A model generated the notes under the pieces. That model had not been told where the DNA came from. It was given only the letters and a program-made list of their open reading frames with translations, and ran no database searches. Of a DNA stretch of 64,000 nucleotides, positions 55,767-64,000 are shown in pieces (within the stretch, counting starts at the first letter, position 1; every line of letters begins with the position of its first letter). The translations under genes were made by a program, and so were the position numbers. Source of the DNA: Bradyrhizobium barranii subsp. apii (GTDB taxonomy: Bacteria; Pseudomonadota; Alphaproteobacteria; Rhizobiales; Xanthobacteraceae); NCBI RefSeq assembly GCF_011516635.5, contig NZ_CP096255.1, forward strand, positions 9,373,501 through 9,437,500. Direction: 5' to 3'.

Positions 55767-56524
55767 TCAGCGTTCTGGCTGCTCGTCAAGGGTGATGGTT
55801 TTGGCGTTGCGTTTTCGCATGCTTTCGCCAGCAAGCTGGAGGCGGTGAGCGTTGTGGACGAGGCGATCCAGAATCGCGTCGCCTAGCGTGGGATCTCCGA
55901 TAACTTCGTGCCATGTGTCCACAGGGAGTTGGCTGGTTACGATGGTGGAGGAGCGGCCATGGCGATCGTCAAGGATTTCCAGTAGATCGCGCCGCTCGGC
56001 AGCGGTGAGCACCGACAATCCCCAATCATCCAAAATCAGAACCTGGGCGCGGCCAAGGGTTTTGAGCAAGCGGGCATAACGTCCATCGCCCCGCGCGAGC
56101 CCCAACGCTTCGAACAATCTTGGGACGCGGTGATAGAGGACCAAGCGATTATCTCGGCAGGCCTTGTGGCCGAGGGCACAGGCTAACTTTTGCCCAATCC
56201 GGTCGCCCCGGTTATGAGCAAATTCTCGTGGCGATCGATCCAGTCGCCGCTGGCGAGCTTGGCGAAGACGGCCCGGTCGATACCCCGCGGCGTGCGCAAA
56301 TCGACGTCCTCCACGCAGGCATTCTGGCGGAGCGAGGCCAGCTTGAGGCGCGTGGTGAGCCGCCTGGTGTCGCGTTCCGCCGCTTCCCGGTCGACCAGCA
56401 GGCCGATGCGATCTTCGAACGGCAAGGCTTCGAGATCAGGCGATCGTCGCTGCTCCTCGAAGGCCTTGGCCATGCCGCTCAAGCCGAGCTCGATCAGGCG
56501 TTCGTGGGTGGGATGGTTGAGCAT
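55767..56524 (-). pseudogene. istB: IS21 istB with 4-bp deletion
   Basis: Identical to the intact gene at 4883 up to the Walker A motif GATGLGKS. Four bases are then missing near 56187, which puts the rest (from LYHRVPRLFEALGL on) in another frame. The two pieces end at 56183 and 55767. The product would be an ATPase stump without Walker B. Confidence 0.92.
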
Positions 56525-56540
56525 ACAGGTCTCCTTGGCT

Positions 56541-58082
56541 TCAGTGAAAATAATCGCGGCCGCGGATGTTGCCGTGGCGCAGGGGTTGGTGTTCGGAGGG
56601 CTCGTCGAGAAAGGTACGATCCAGACCGTTCTGGAGGATGGAGCGGATCGAGGCGACGGATCGCGCCTTGATCAGAATGCCGCGCCGGCAGGCCGCTTCG
56701 ACGCGCTCCGCGCTGTAGCTTTTGACCAGTGACAGAATGCCGAGGCAGGTGCGAAAGCCTTGCTCGGGATGCGGCCGGGCCGCGATCACGGCCTGGAAGA
56801 AGGCGGCGGTCGACGGACCGATCCGCTCGCCGGCGACGATCACTCCGGCGGGCGTCCATTGACCGTAGCGCCGATGGGCGCTGGGCATATGGTCGGCGAT
56901 GGTGGTGTGGCCCCGCCGGTTGGGCGCGCGGGCGTGGCTGGCGATCCTGCGGCCGTTGTGGAAGATCTCGACCGTTCTGTCATCGATGCGTGCGTCGACA
57001 AGCTCACGGATGAGCCGATACGGCGCGGAATACCAGTGTCCATCGATCTCGATATGATAGTCGGGGCCGATCCGGCATCGCTTCCAGCGTGCGAAAGCGT
57101 AAGCCTGGTCCGGCAGCTTTGTAAGCTTGGGCTTGTCGAGCTCGGCGAACAGTTCGGCGCGACTGGCGCCAAAGTCGCGCATCTACCTTGCATTGAGTTC
57201 GACGACGAGTGTTTTGATGGCTGCGTTCAGCTCCGCCAACGAAAAGAAGCGTTGGTTGCGCAGCCGCGCCAGAATCCATCGCTGGGCGACTTGCACCGCA
57301 ACTTCGACCTTTGCCTTATCTTTTGGGCGCCGCGGCCGGGCTGCGAGAATGGCCGTGCCGTAATGGCTCGCCATCTCGGCATAGGTTCGGTTGAGGCCGG
57401 GATCGTGGCGGTCGGGATTGGTGACGGCGGCCTTGAGATTGTCGCAGACTACGAATGTCGGCACGCCGCCGAGGAAGGCGAAAAGATTGATGTGGACCCG
57501 GATCCAGTCGGCGAGCCCCTCGCTTGGACAGGCCTCGGCATAGGTATAGTTGGAGGCGCCCATCGCCGCGACGAACAGCTTCATCGACTGCACTTCCCCG
57601 TTTGAGGGATCGATGACGTCGATGGTGTCGCCGGCGAAATCCACGAAAACCTTCTCGCCGCCCAGATGCGTCTGCCGCATCGAAGGCCGGGCTCGCCCCT
57701 TCCAGGCCTCGTACGTCGTGCAGAACCAGGTGTAGCCGAAGCCATCGGGATGGGTGGCGCGATACTCGTCCCACAGCAGCCGACGGGTCACGTTGCGTCG
57801 GCGCAGCTCCTTGTCGACATAGCCCCAGTCGGGAACGGCCCGCTGGGGGCTCTGCGACGCAGGCCTCGGCGCCGGGAAAAGCAGCAGCTCCAGGTCCTCG
57901 TCGCTCATTCCGGCCGGCAACGGCCAGTTCAGCCCGGCAGCCCCGGCTCGGCGTAGATAGCTGTGCACGGCGCCGTTGCTGATGCCCAAGGTGCGCGCGA
58001 TGGCTCGCTCCGGCAAGCCTTGAACATGTTTTAAGCGGAGAACCTCTTTGATCCGGCGCATCGACAATCTCTGGGTGGGCAT
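56541..58082 (-). pseudogene. istA: IS21 istA with amber stop
   Basis: The same gene as at 3325, but codon 300 (Gln, CAG) is TAG at 57183-57185, after VELNAR. The stop falls after the catalytic core but removes about 210 C-terminal residues. With the istB deletion, this element cannot move by itself. Confidence 0.92.
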
Positions 58083-58255
58083 CGGCCTTCCTCGTTCACT
58101 GACGAGGCAGTTCCTAAGCCGGTTGAGTTGTCGGCCGAAGCGGGCTGAGTTGCTGAAAAGCTGCTCACGATCCCGCGAAATCCGTGCTCACGATCGTCTG
58201 AAATCTCTGCTCACGATCCCCTGAAATCCGTGCTCACGATCCCGCGAAACATGCA

Positions 58256-58540
58256 ATTCGAACGCGAGAAAGAAAATATGTTTTAACGGACGTTCTGCAT
58301 CTAGTTGGGACTGGCGCATGATCGTTGGCTCCGCTCCTCTGCAGGAGCAGACTTGCGTGTCATACCCAAAGAGCGGGGCTTATGCGGCAGCCAAAGGTCT
58401 CTCAATCGAGATATCTCGGGTCGTTTTCCCTCACCACAACAATTCAGTCCGATCTGAGAGACTGTAAGCGGCAAAGAGACTGAAAGAGACCTCGTCTGGT
58501 GGAGTGGGTGGGTTACCCTTACGCTTCAAGCACATTACCA
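58256..58540. other. no recognisable gene
   Basis: A minus-strand frame running into the 118-bp shared repeat reads LKRKGNPPTPPDEVSFSLFA and looks protein-like, but I cannot name it. Confidence 0.35.
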
Positions 58541-58658
58541 AGTCGTCCGTGAACAAGGCTCTAAGCGATTGAGCGAGAGTCTGTTTTTCGGATTTGAGAC
58601 GGTTTGAGATTGCAGGGATTGGGAGGTAAAGACCGCCAAAGCCTGCAAATTCGATTGT
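58541..58658. repeat. 118-bp flank shared with IS91-like copy 2
   Basis: Exact inverse of 23390-23507, placed just outside the recombinase-side end of copy 4. Confidence 0.85.
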
Positions 58659-58870
58659 GGATTCAACGAAGCCGCTGCCGCGGCGTAGGGGGCAAGGTGG
58701 CATAGATCGCCTCCTGGCTGAGAGGATGTGGGTGTTGGAGCCCACCCCCTCAGACAGGAGTATCGAGATGGCCGATTTGAGCGTAAGCGTAGCGCCGAGG
58801 CCCGTCTGATTGTTTGTGCGGAGTCTTGAGAGCACCGTTAGAAGAGTCATCTTCTGGAAGGGTGCTCACA

Positions 58871-59293
58871 ATGGACGACCATTCTGACGACATAAGACGA
58901 CCGTTGTCACCGCGTATTGAAGTGTTCGCTGGCGCAGGTCGAAAGCGCTGGCCGGATGATTTGAAGGCGCAGATTGCGGCGGAAAGCCTCGAACCGGGGG
59001 CGGTTGTAACAGACGTCGCTCGTCGCCATGGCTGCCGGCCCCAGCAGGTGCATGATTGGCGGCGCCGGGCGCGTTTGGGCCAGTTGGTATTGCCGGCGTC
59101 GGCGGACACGCTGTCGTTCGTGCCGGTGGTGTCGGAATTAGCGTTGCCTGCGGCCGCAGAGCCCTCCGGTTCGCCGGAAGCAGCCATTGTTACGGTTGAG
59201 TTCCAGGGCGCGCGCGTGGAGGTGCGCGGGGCGCCTGGCCTTGCTGCGTTGAGCGATGTGTTCATTGCGCTGCGACGGACACGTTCATGCTGA
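58871..59293 (+). CDS. tnpA: IS66 TnpA, copy 2
   Basis: 140 aa, identical to the product of 14125-14547, overlapping tnpB by 7 bases. Confidence 0.88.
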   Translation: MDDHSDDIRRPLSPRIEVFAGAGRKRWPDDLKAQIAAESLEPGAVVTDVARRHGCRPQQVHDWRRRARLGQLVLPASADTLSFVPVVSELALPAAAEPSGSPEAAIVTVEFQGARVEVRGAPGLAALSDVFIALRRTRSC

Positions 59294-59640
59294 CGATGCC
59301 GGCGAGCCTCATGATCTACGTGGCGACGCAACCTGTGGACTTCAGGAAGGGTGCAGAGGGCTTGGCGCTGCTGGCGAAGGATACGCTGGGCCATGACCCG
59401 ATGAAGGGCGTGGCGGTGGTGTTCCGTGCGAAGCGCGCCGATCGGGTGAAGATCGTCGTCTGGGATGGCAGCGGCCTTGTGATGTACTGGAAGCGGCTCG
59501 ATGGCAGCGGCTTCAAATGGCCACCCATCGTGGCCGGTGTGATGCGGATGAATGGGGCCCAGCTGTCAGCACTGCTGGCCGGCATGGATTGGACGCGCAT
59601 GCGCGCGCCTCGGATCCCGCAGCCGAAAGCGCTTGCGTAA
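59287..59640 (+). CDS. tnpB: IS66 TnpB, copy 2
   Basis: 117 aa, identical to the product of 14541-14894. Confidence 0.92.
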   Translation: MLTMPASLMIYVATQPVDFRKGAEGLALLAKDTLGHDPMKGVAVVFRAKRADRVKIVVWDGSGLVMYWKRLDGSGFKWPPIVAGVMRMNGAQLSALLAGMDWTRMRAPRIPQPKALA

Positions 59641-59691
59641 AAATGCAAATCATCGCTGCATCGTGACGCGAAGCATGGCAAGCTCGGGCCA

Positions 59692-61256
59692 ATGAGTGAT
59701 TTGCCTGATGAGCTACCGAGCGATCCAGCCGAGTTGCGTGCCTTTGCCGCGGCTCTGCTGGATCGCTGCGCCCGGCTCGAGCGGTTGCTCAAGCTTGCGA
59801 AAGATGCGCAGTTCGGTCGGTCCTCGGAAAAGCTGGACGCTGATCAGCTGCAGCTTGTTCTGGAGGATATCGATCAGGCCGTTGCGGCTCTCGAAGCCGC
59901 CGAGAATCGTGCCAATCCCAAAACAGGCGAGAAGAGAGCTGCCGCGCGCAGAGCCAACCGTGGTCAGCTGCCGGAGCATTTGCCGCGCGTCATCGAGACT
60001 ATGATGCCGGCCGAGAGCTGCTGCCCGTCTTGTAAGGGCAACCTCTTCGAGATTGGTCAGGATGAGAGCCAGAGGCTCGACGTCGTTCCGGCGCAGTATC
60101 GCGTCATCATCACCCGCCGTCCCAAGCTGGCCTGCCGCGCCTGTCATGGCGTCGTCCTGCAGCACGCGGCTCCCGAGCGATTGATCAGGGGAGGATTGCC
60201 CACCGAGCGGCTGGTCGCGCATGTGATCGATGCCAAGTATCACTGGCATTTGCCGCTTTACCGCCAGGCGCAGATGCTGGCGACGCACGGAATAGCGCTG
60301 GATCGTTCCACGCTCGCCTTCTGGGTCGGCTATGCCGCCCAGGAATTGAAGCCCGTGTGGCATCGTCTGCGCCAGCTTCTGCTCGCCTCCTCGAAGCTCT
60401 GTGTCGATGAGACCCCGGCGCCGGTGCTGGATCCGGGGCGCGGCAGAACAAAAACCGGCTACTTCTGGGCGCTGTCACGCGATGACAGGCCTTGGGCCGG
60501 ACCTGATCCGCCTGGGGTAGTCTATGCCTATGCACCGGGCCGCGGCGCCGTTCATGGCTTGCGGCTGCTGGAGGGCTATCGCGGCATCATCCACTGCGAC
60601 GGCTATCAGGCTTACAAGACCATGACCCGAGAGACGCGTGCGGACGCCCTGTCCGGGACGCTCGCCTTCTGCTGGTCGCATCTGCGGCGCCAGTTTGTGA
60701 AGATCGAGCGGGAGGCTGCGCCTGCGCCAGCTCCGGTTGCCCGCGAGGCTCTTGAGCGCATCGCCCAGCTTTACGCGGTCGAGAAGGCCTCCGCGGCCGA
60801 TCTGCGGACGAGCGCCGTGCTGGCCGACAAGCGCATACCCGGCCTCTGGTTGCAGCCTTGAAGCAGTGGTTTGAGGCCAAGCTCGATCACCTTGCGCAGA
60901 AGAGCGACACGGCGAAGGCTTTGCGCTATGCACTACGTCATTGGGACGGCCTGACGCTCTATCTTGATGATGGGCGCATCGAAATGGACACGAATGCTGT
61001 CGAGCGTGCGATGCGACCGATCAAGCTCAACGCCAAGAACTCTCTTTTTGCCGGTTGCGACGAAGGCGCCGGGAATTGGGCATTGCTGGCTTCGCTCATT
61101 GAGACCTGTAAGCTCAATGGCGTCAGTGCCGAGCACTGGCTCGCTGACGTTCTCGCCAAGCTCGTCAATGGTTGGCCTGCAGCGCGACTGGACGAACTGC
61201 TTCCCTGGGCGTCGACCTATACGATGCATACACGCGATCCGAGGCTGGCGGCATGA
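59692..61256 (+). pseudogene. tnpC: IS66 TnpC with 1-bp deletion, copy 2
   Basis: Identical to 14946-16511 up to AQLYAVEKA. There a run of three C (near 16031) is two C (near 60788). The frame then runs to a stop at 60861, losing the Glu-containing catalytic block, which resumes in another frame (60858-61256). Without frameshifting this copy lacks a working transposase. Confidence 0.93.
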
Positions 61257-61855
61257 GCCTGAACACGACCGCGGTCCGGATCAAGGTGACCCTCAAGGAT
61301 GTGAAGCCGGAGGTGATGCGTCGCCTTGTCGTACCCGTCACCCTGCGCCTTGATCGGCTGCATCTGACGCTTCAGGAGGCATTCGGCTGGACGAACAGTC
61401 ACCTCTTCGAGTTCTTTGCTGGTGAGGCACATTGGGGGATTCCCGACCCCGACAATGATTACGGTCACCAGCCCATGGATGCCCGCAAAGCGCGGCTGTG
61501 CGATATCGTTCGCGAGACCGGCGCCAAGACGATCCACTATCTCTATGACTTCGGCGACAGCTGGGACCATGTGATCAAGCTCGAAAAATGGTTCGAGAAC
61601 ACCACGACGGAGGGGCTTCCCTTCCTGCTCGAGGCCGCCGGTCGTTGTCCTCCGGAAGACGTCGGCGGTGCGCCAGGCTATGCCGAATACCTCGCCGCCA
61701 TCAGCGACCCCGCCCATCCCGAGCACGGACACATGCGCCTCTGGGGCCCGGAGCGGTTCGATCCCAACGTCGTCGACCGGAAGGCACTCGAAGCCGCCGT
61801 CAACGCGTTGTCCGACACAAGGAAGCCGCGGCGACGCGCCACGCGAACAAAATAG
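61253..61855 (+). CDS. pRiA4b ORF-3-like passenger protein, copy 2
   Basis: 200 aa, identical to 16508-17110, again starting at ATGA across the tnpC stop. Its frame is intact although tnpC upstream is broken, so translation coupling may be reduced. Confidence 0.87.
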   Translation: MSLNTTAVRIKVTLKDVKPEVMRRLVVPVTLRLDRLHLTLQEAFGWTNSHLFEFFAGEAHWGIPDPDNDYGHQPMDARKARLCDIVRETGAKTIHYLYDFGDSWDHVIKLEKWFENTTTEGLPFLLEAAGRCPPEDVGGAPGYAEYLAAISDPAHPEHGHMRLWGPERFDPNVVDRKALEAAVNALSDTRKPRRRATRTK

Positions 61856-62746
61856 GCGTCAAGCGCCATTCAAAAGGGCCGCAGAGCTACGCTTACATTT
61901 GAGCCCTCTTCGCCGCCGCATGATCGAAGACATGACCGTCCGCAATCTGTCGCCGGCGACGCAAAGATCCTACATCAGCGCGGTTTCGAAGTTCAGCCGC
62001 TATTTTGGCCGATCGCCTGACCGGTTAGAGCTGGAAGACGTCCGCGCCTTCCAGGTGCATTTGGTCTCGACCGGCATCTCATGGCCGGCGCTGAACCAGA
62101 TCGTCTGTGCGCTACGGTTTTTCTACGGCGTCACGCTCGGCGAGGCGCTCATCCCAGAGCGCATTCCCTATGCGCGAGAACCGCGCAAGCTGCCGGTCGT
62201 TCTCAGCGCCGACGAAGTGGTTCAGTTTCTTGAAGCGGTATCGAGCCTGAAGAGCCGCGCCGCGCTCACCACCGCCTATGCGGCCGGGCTCAGGGCCTCG
62301 GAGGTTGCGGGACTGCGGATCGAAGACATCGACAGCGCCCGCGGCGTCATCCAGGTGCGCCACGGCAAGGGCGCGAAGGATCGCAACGTGATGCTGTCGC
62401 CCCAGCTGCTGGGCATCCTGCGCACCTACTGGCGGCTCGCCCGGCCGCGGCTTTATCTGTTCCCTGGTCGTGACGAAGATCATCCGATCGATCAGACCGT
62501 GCTGCATGCCGCCTGCCGGTCGGCGGTGAAGGCTGCGGGCCTGACCAAGCGCGTCACGCTGCACACGCTGCGCCACAGCTTCGCGACACATCTTCTCGAG
62601 AACGGAACCGATATCCGGATCATCCAGGTCTTGCTCGGGCACAATAATTTGTCGTCGACAGCGCGCTACACGCAGGTCGCCACCGATACGATCCGAGCGA
62701 CGCAGAGCCCGCTCGATCGCCTGTCGCTGGAGGTGACGCCACCTGG

Positions 62747-63997
62747 ATGACCCGCAGCGGGATGCGGGTCATGACCCGCTCCGACATCCGCTCCAACAGG
62801 CCCGCCATCGAGATTGCCGATATTCTGCGCCGGCATGGCGACGCCTATCGCCGTGTACATGCCGGTCATCTGGGGCGGGTCGAGCGGCGCGTGATGAGCG
62901 CGATCGTTGCGTGCCGGACCGAGGCGCTCGGCGGCCACATGCAGGCTTGCGACGACTGCGGCACGACACGCGTTGCCTATAATTCCTGCCGCAATCGGCA
63001 CTGTCCGAAGTGTCAGGGGAGAGCCCGAGCCGCGTGGCTCGCCGCGCGTCAAGCCGACCTGCTTCCGGTTCCCTATTTCCACGTCGTCTTTACACTTCCC
63101 GCACCGATCGCCGCGATCGCTTTCCAGAACAAGGCCGTCGTCTATGCCATCCTGTTCAAGGCTGCCGCCGAGGCGATGACGACGCTCGCCGCCAATCCAC
63201 GCCGGCTCGGCGGTGCGATCGGCGGCGTCGCCGTCCTCCACACCTGGGGACAGACGCTGATGCATCATCCCCACGTCCATTGCGTCGTTCCGGGTGGCGG
63301 CCTCTCGCCCGATGGCGCGCGCTGGACCGCTTGCCGACCGAACTTCTTCCTGGCCGTCAAACCGTTGTCCAGACTATTTCGCACACTTTTTCTCAAACGT
63401 CTGTCGGCAGCCTTCAACTCCGGTGCCTTGCGTTTCTTCGGCGATCTCGGAGCTCTGGCCGAGCCGGCTGCCTTTGCGGCCCACCTCGACGCCATGCGAC
63501 GCATCAACTGGGTTGCTTACGCCAAGCGGCCCTTCGGCGGACCCGCACAGGTCCTGGCCTATCTCGGCCGCTACACCCATCGCGTCGCGATCGCCAACAG
63601 CCGGCTCGTCGCACTCGACGACGATCATGTCGCCTTCTCATGGAAGGACTATCGCCAAAACAGCGCGACAAAGATCATGAATCTCAAGCCCGATGAGTTC
63701 ATTCGCCGTTTCCTGCTTCATACGCCGCCTGACGGCTTCCACCGCATCCGCCACTTCGGCTTCATGGCCAACCGCCATCGCGCTGCCAAGCTCGCCCTTT
63801 GCCGCGAACTTCTCGATCATGAGCGAACAGCCCCAAACGATGGCCAGCCGTCGCCTGTGGATTCGGAGGCTCAAACCTGGGCCGAGGTTCCTGCCTGTCC
63901 CGATTGTGGTGGCGTCATGCGCATCATTGAGCGCTTTCGACATAGCTTCAGACGCCCCAGCCCTCGAACATCACCGTTCCGATGCGACACATCGTGA
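62747..63997 (+). CDS. IS91-family HUH transposase, copy 4
   Basis: 416 aa, with all motifs present. It differs from copies 1 and 2 by one residue (NWVAYAKR instead of NWVVYAKR). It starts inside the recombinase stop (ATGA). Confidence 0.93.
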   Translation: MTRSGMRVMTRSDIRSNRPAIEIADILRRHGDAYRRVHAGHLGRVERRVMSAIVACRTEALGGHMQACDDCGTTRVAYNSCRNRHCPKCQGRARAAWLAARQADLLPVPYFHVVFTLPAPIAAIAFQNKAVVYAILFKAAAEAMTTLAANPRRLGGAIGGVAVLHTWGQTLMHHPHVHCVVPGGGLSPDGARWTACRPNFFLAVKPLSRLFRTLFLKRLSAAFNSGALRFFGDLGALAEPAAFAAHLDAMRRINWVAYAKRPFGGPAQVLAYLGRYTHRVAIANSRLVALDDDHVAFSWKDYRQNSATKIMNLKPDEFIRRFLLHTPPDGFHRIRHFGFMANRHRAAKLALCRELLDHERTAPNDGQPSPVDSEAQTWAEVPACPDCGGVMRIIERFRHSFRRPSPRTSPFRCDTS

Positions 63998-64000
63998 GCC

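Larger units (their letters stand above)
55668..58255 (-). mobile_element. IS21-family element copy B (2,588 bp, inactivated)
   Basis: Same ends as copy A in inverted orientation, with a 5-bp direct repeat ATTCG at 55663-55667 and 58256-58260. It is 4 bp shorter than copy A because of one deletion in istB. Confidence 0.93.
58783..61896 (+). mobile_element. IS66-family element copy 2 (3,114 bp)
   Basis: Same ends as copy 1, with an 8-bp direct repeat ATTTGAGC at 58775-58782 and 61897-61904. It is one base shorter because of a deletion in tnpC. Confidence 0.96.
58768..62750 (+). pseudogene. tyrosine recombinase, copy 4, split by IS66
   Basis: Only the first five codons (MADLS) remain before IS66 at 58783. 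The rest resumes at 61897 after the 8-bp repeat and runs to the normal stop at 62750 with all catalytic boxes intact. A frame from inside IS66 runs into it and could give a chimeric protein. Confidence 0.88.
58659..64000 (+). mobile_element. IS91-like element copy 4, interrupted by IS66, cut by the window edge
   Basis: The start is GGATTCAACGAAG (one base different from the other copies). The recombinase gene is split by IS66. The transposase-side end with its palindromic unit lies beyond 64000. Confidence 0.88.

Noticed and set aside
61668..62750. 360-aa fusion of an IS66 frame with the recombinase
   Set aside because: The first 80 residues are the wrong frame of the passenger gene; the long frame is a by-product of insertion.

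Overview
The window looks like part of a symbiosis (genomic) island of a rhizobium, most likely Bradyrhizobium. The support is a hemN gene matching the symbiotic HemN1 type (444 aa, with a FixK2-type box upstream), a polygalacturonase/pectin esterase pair, a phasin, an orphan cytochrome P450, a candidate type III effector remnant behind a tts-box-like palindrome, and an extreme density of insertion sequences and broken genes. No nod, nif, fix or rhc structural gene, no rRNA or tRNA gene and no CRISPR array was seen.

Layout. 1-8.6 kb is an IS nest: partial IS5, IS91-like copy 1 (transposase plus tyrosine recombinase), intact IS21, truncated IS3, IS256, and remnants of ISL3 and IS630. 8.7-12.3 kb holds small hypothetical genes, an IS66 scrap, a decayed serine recombinase and intact hemN. 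12.4-18.1 kb is IS91-like copy 3 (opposite orientation) interrupted by an IS66 element that carries a pRiA4b ORF-3-like passenger. 18.1-24 kb holds an IS630 remnant, a REP-type palindrome, a long IS5-family transposase and IS91-like copy 2. 24-27.5 kb holds a coiled-coil membrane protein and an OprB-type porin. 27.6-35.4 kb is a graveyard: IstB/IS3 scraps, a truncated S10 carboxypeptidase, a frameshifted IS3, a metalloprotease-autotransporter pseudogene, a TIR-like remnant, a Fic pseudogene and an IS5 (936 bp). 36.4-39.8 kb holds an SDR dehydrogenase, an oleate hydratase and a phasin. 40.5-45.6 kb holds IS1380, a hypothetical gene, IS701 and a second 936-bp IS5. 46.4-49 kb holds the pectin-degradation pair. 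49.1-52.3 kb holds the effector remnant split by IS256, the C-terminal end of an S10 peptidase and an IS3 orfA. 52.7-55.6 kb holds the P450, a terminator and a small membrane-protein gene split by IS481. 55.7-64 kb holds an inactivated IS21 copy and IS91-like copy 4 split by a second IS66.

Many IS boundaries can be fixed to the base from terminal repeats and target duplications: IS256 (9 and 8 bp), IS66 (8 bp, twice), the 936-bp IS5 (TTA and TAA), IS701 (CTAA), IS1380 (CTAA), IS481 (CTAG) and IS21 copy B (ATTCG). The window ends are near mirror images (IS91-IS21 at the left, IS21-IS91 at the right), and the two ends of an S10 peptidase lie 23 kb apart on opposite strands, which points to IS-driven inversion.

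The genes that still look functional suggest adaptation to life with plants: heme synthesis at low oxygen (hemN), pectin attack (polygalacturonase and pectin esterase), fatty-acid hydration and perhaps oxidation (oleate hydratase with SDR), polyhydroxyalkanoate granule binding (phasin), sugar uptake (OprB) and an oxidation step by a P450. The most distinctive mobile element is the 2,581-bp IS91-like unit, which pairs an HUH transposase with a tyrosine recombinase and ends in a 50-bp palindromic unit.
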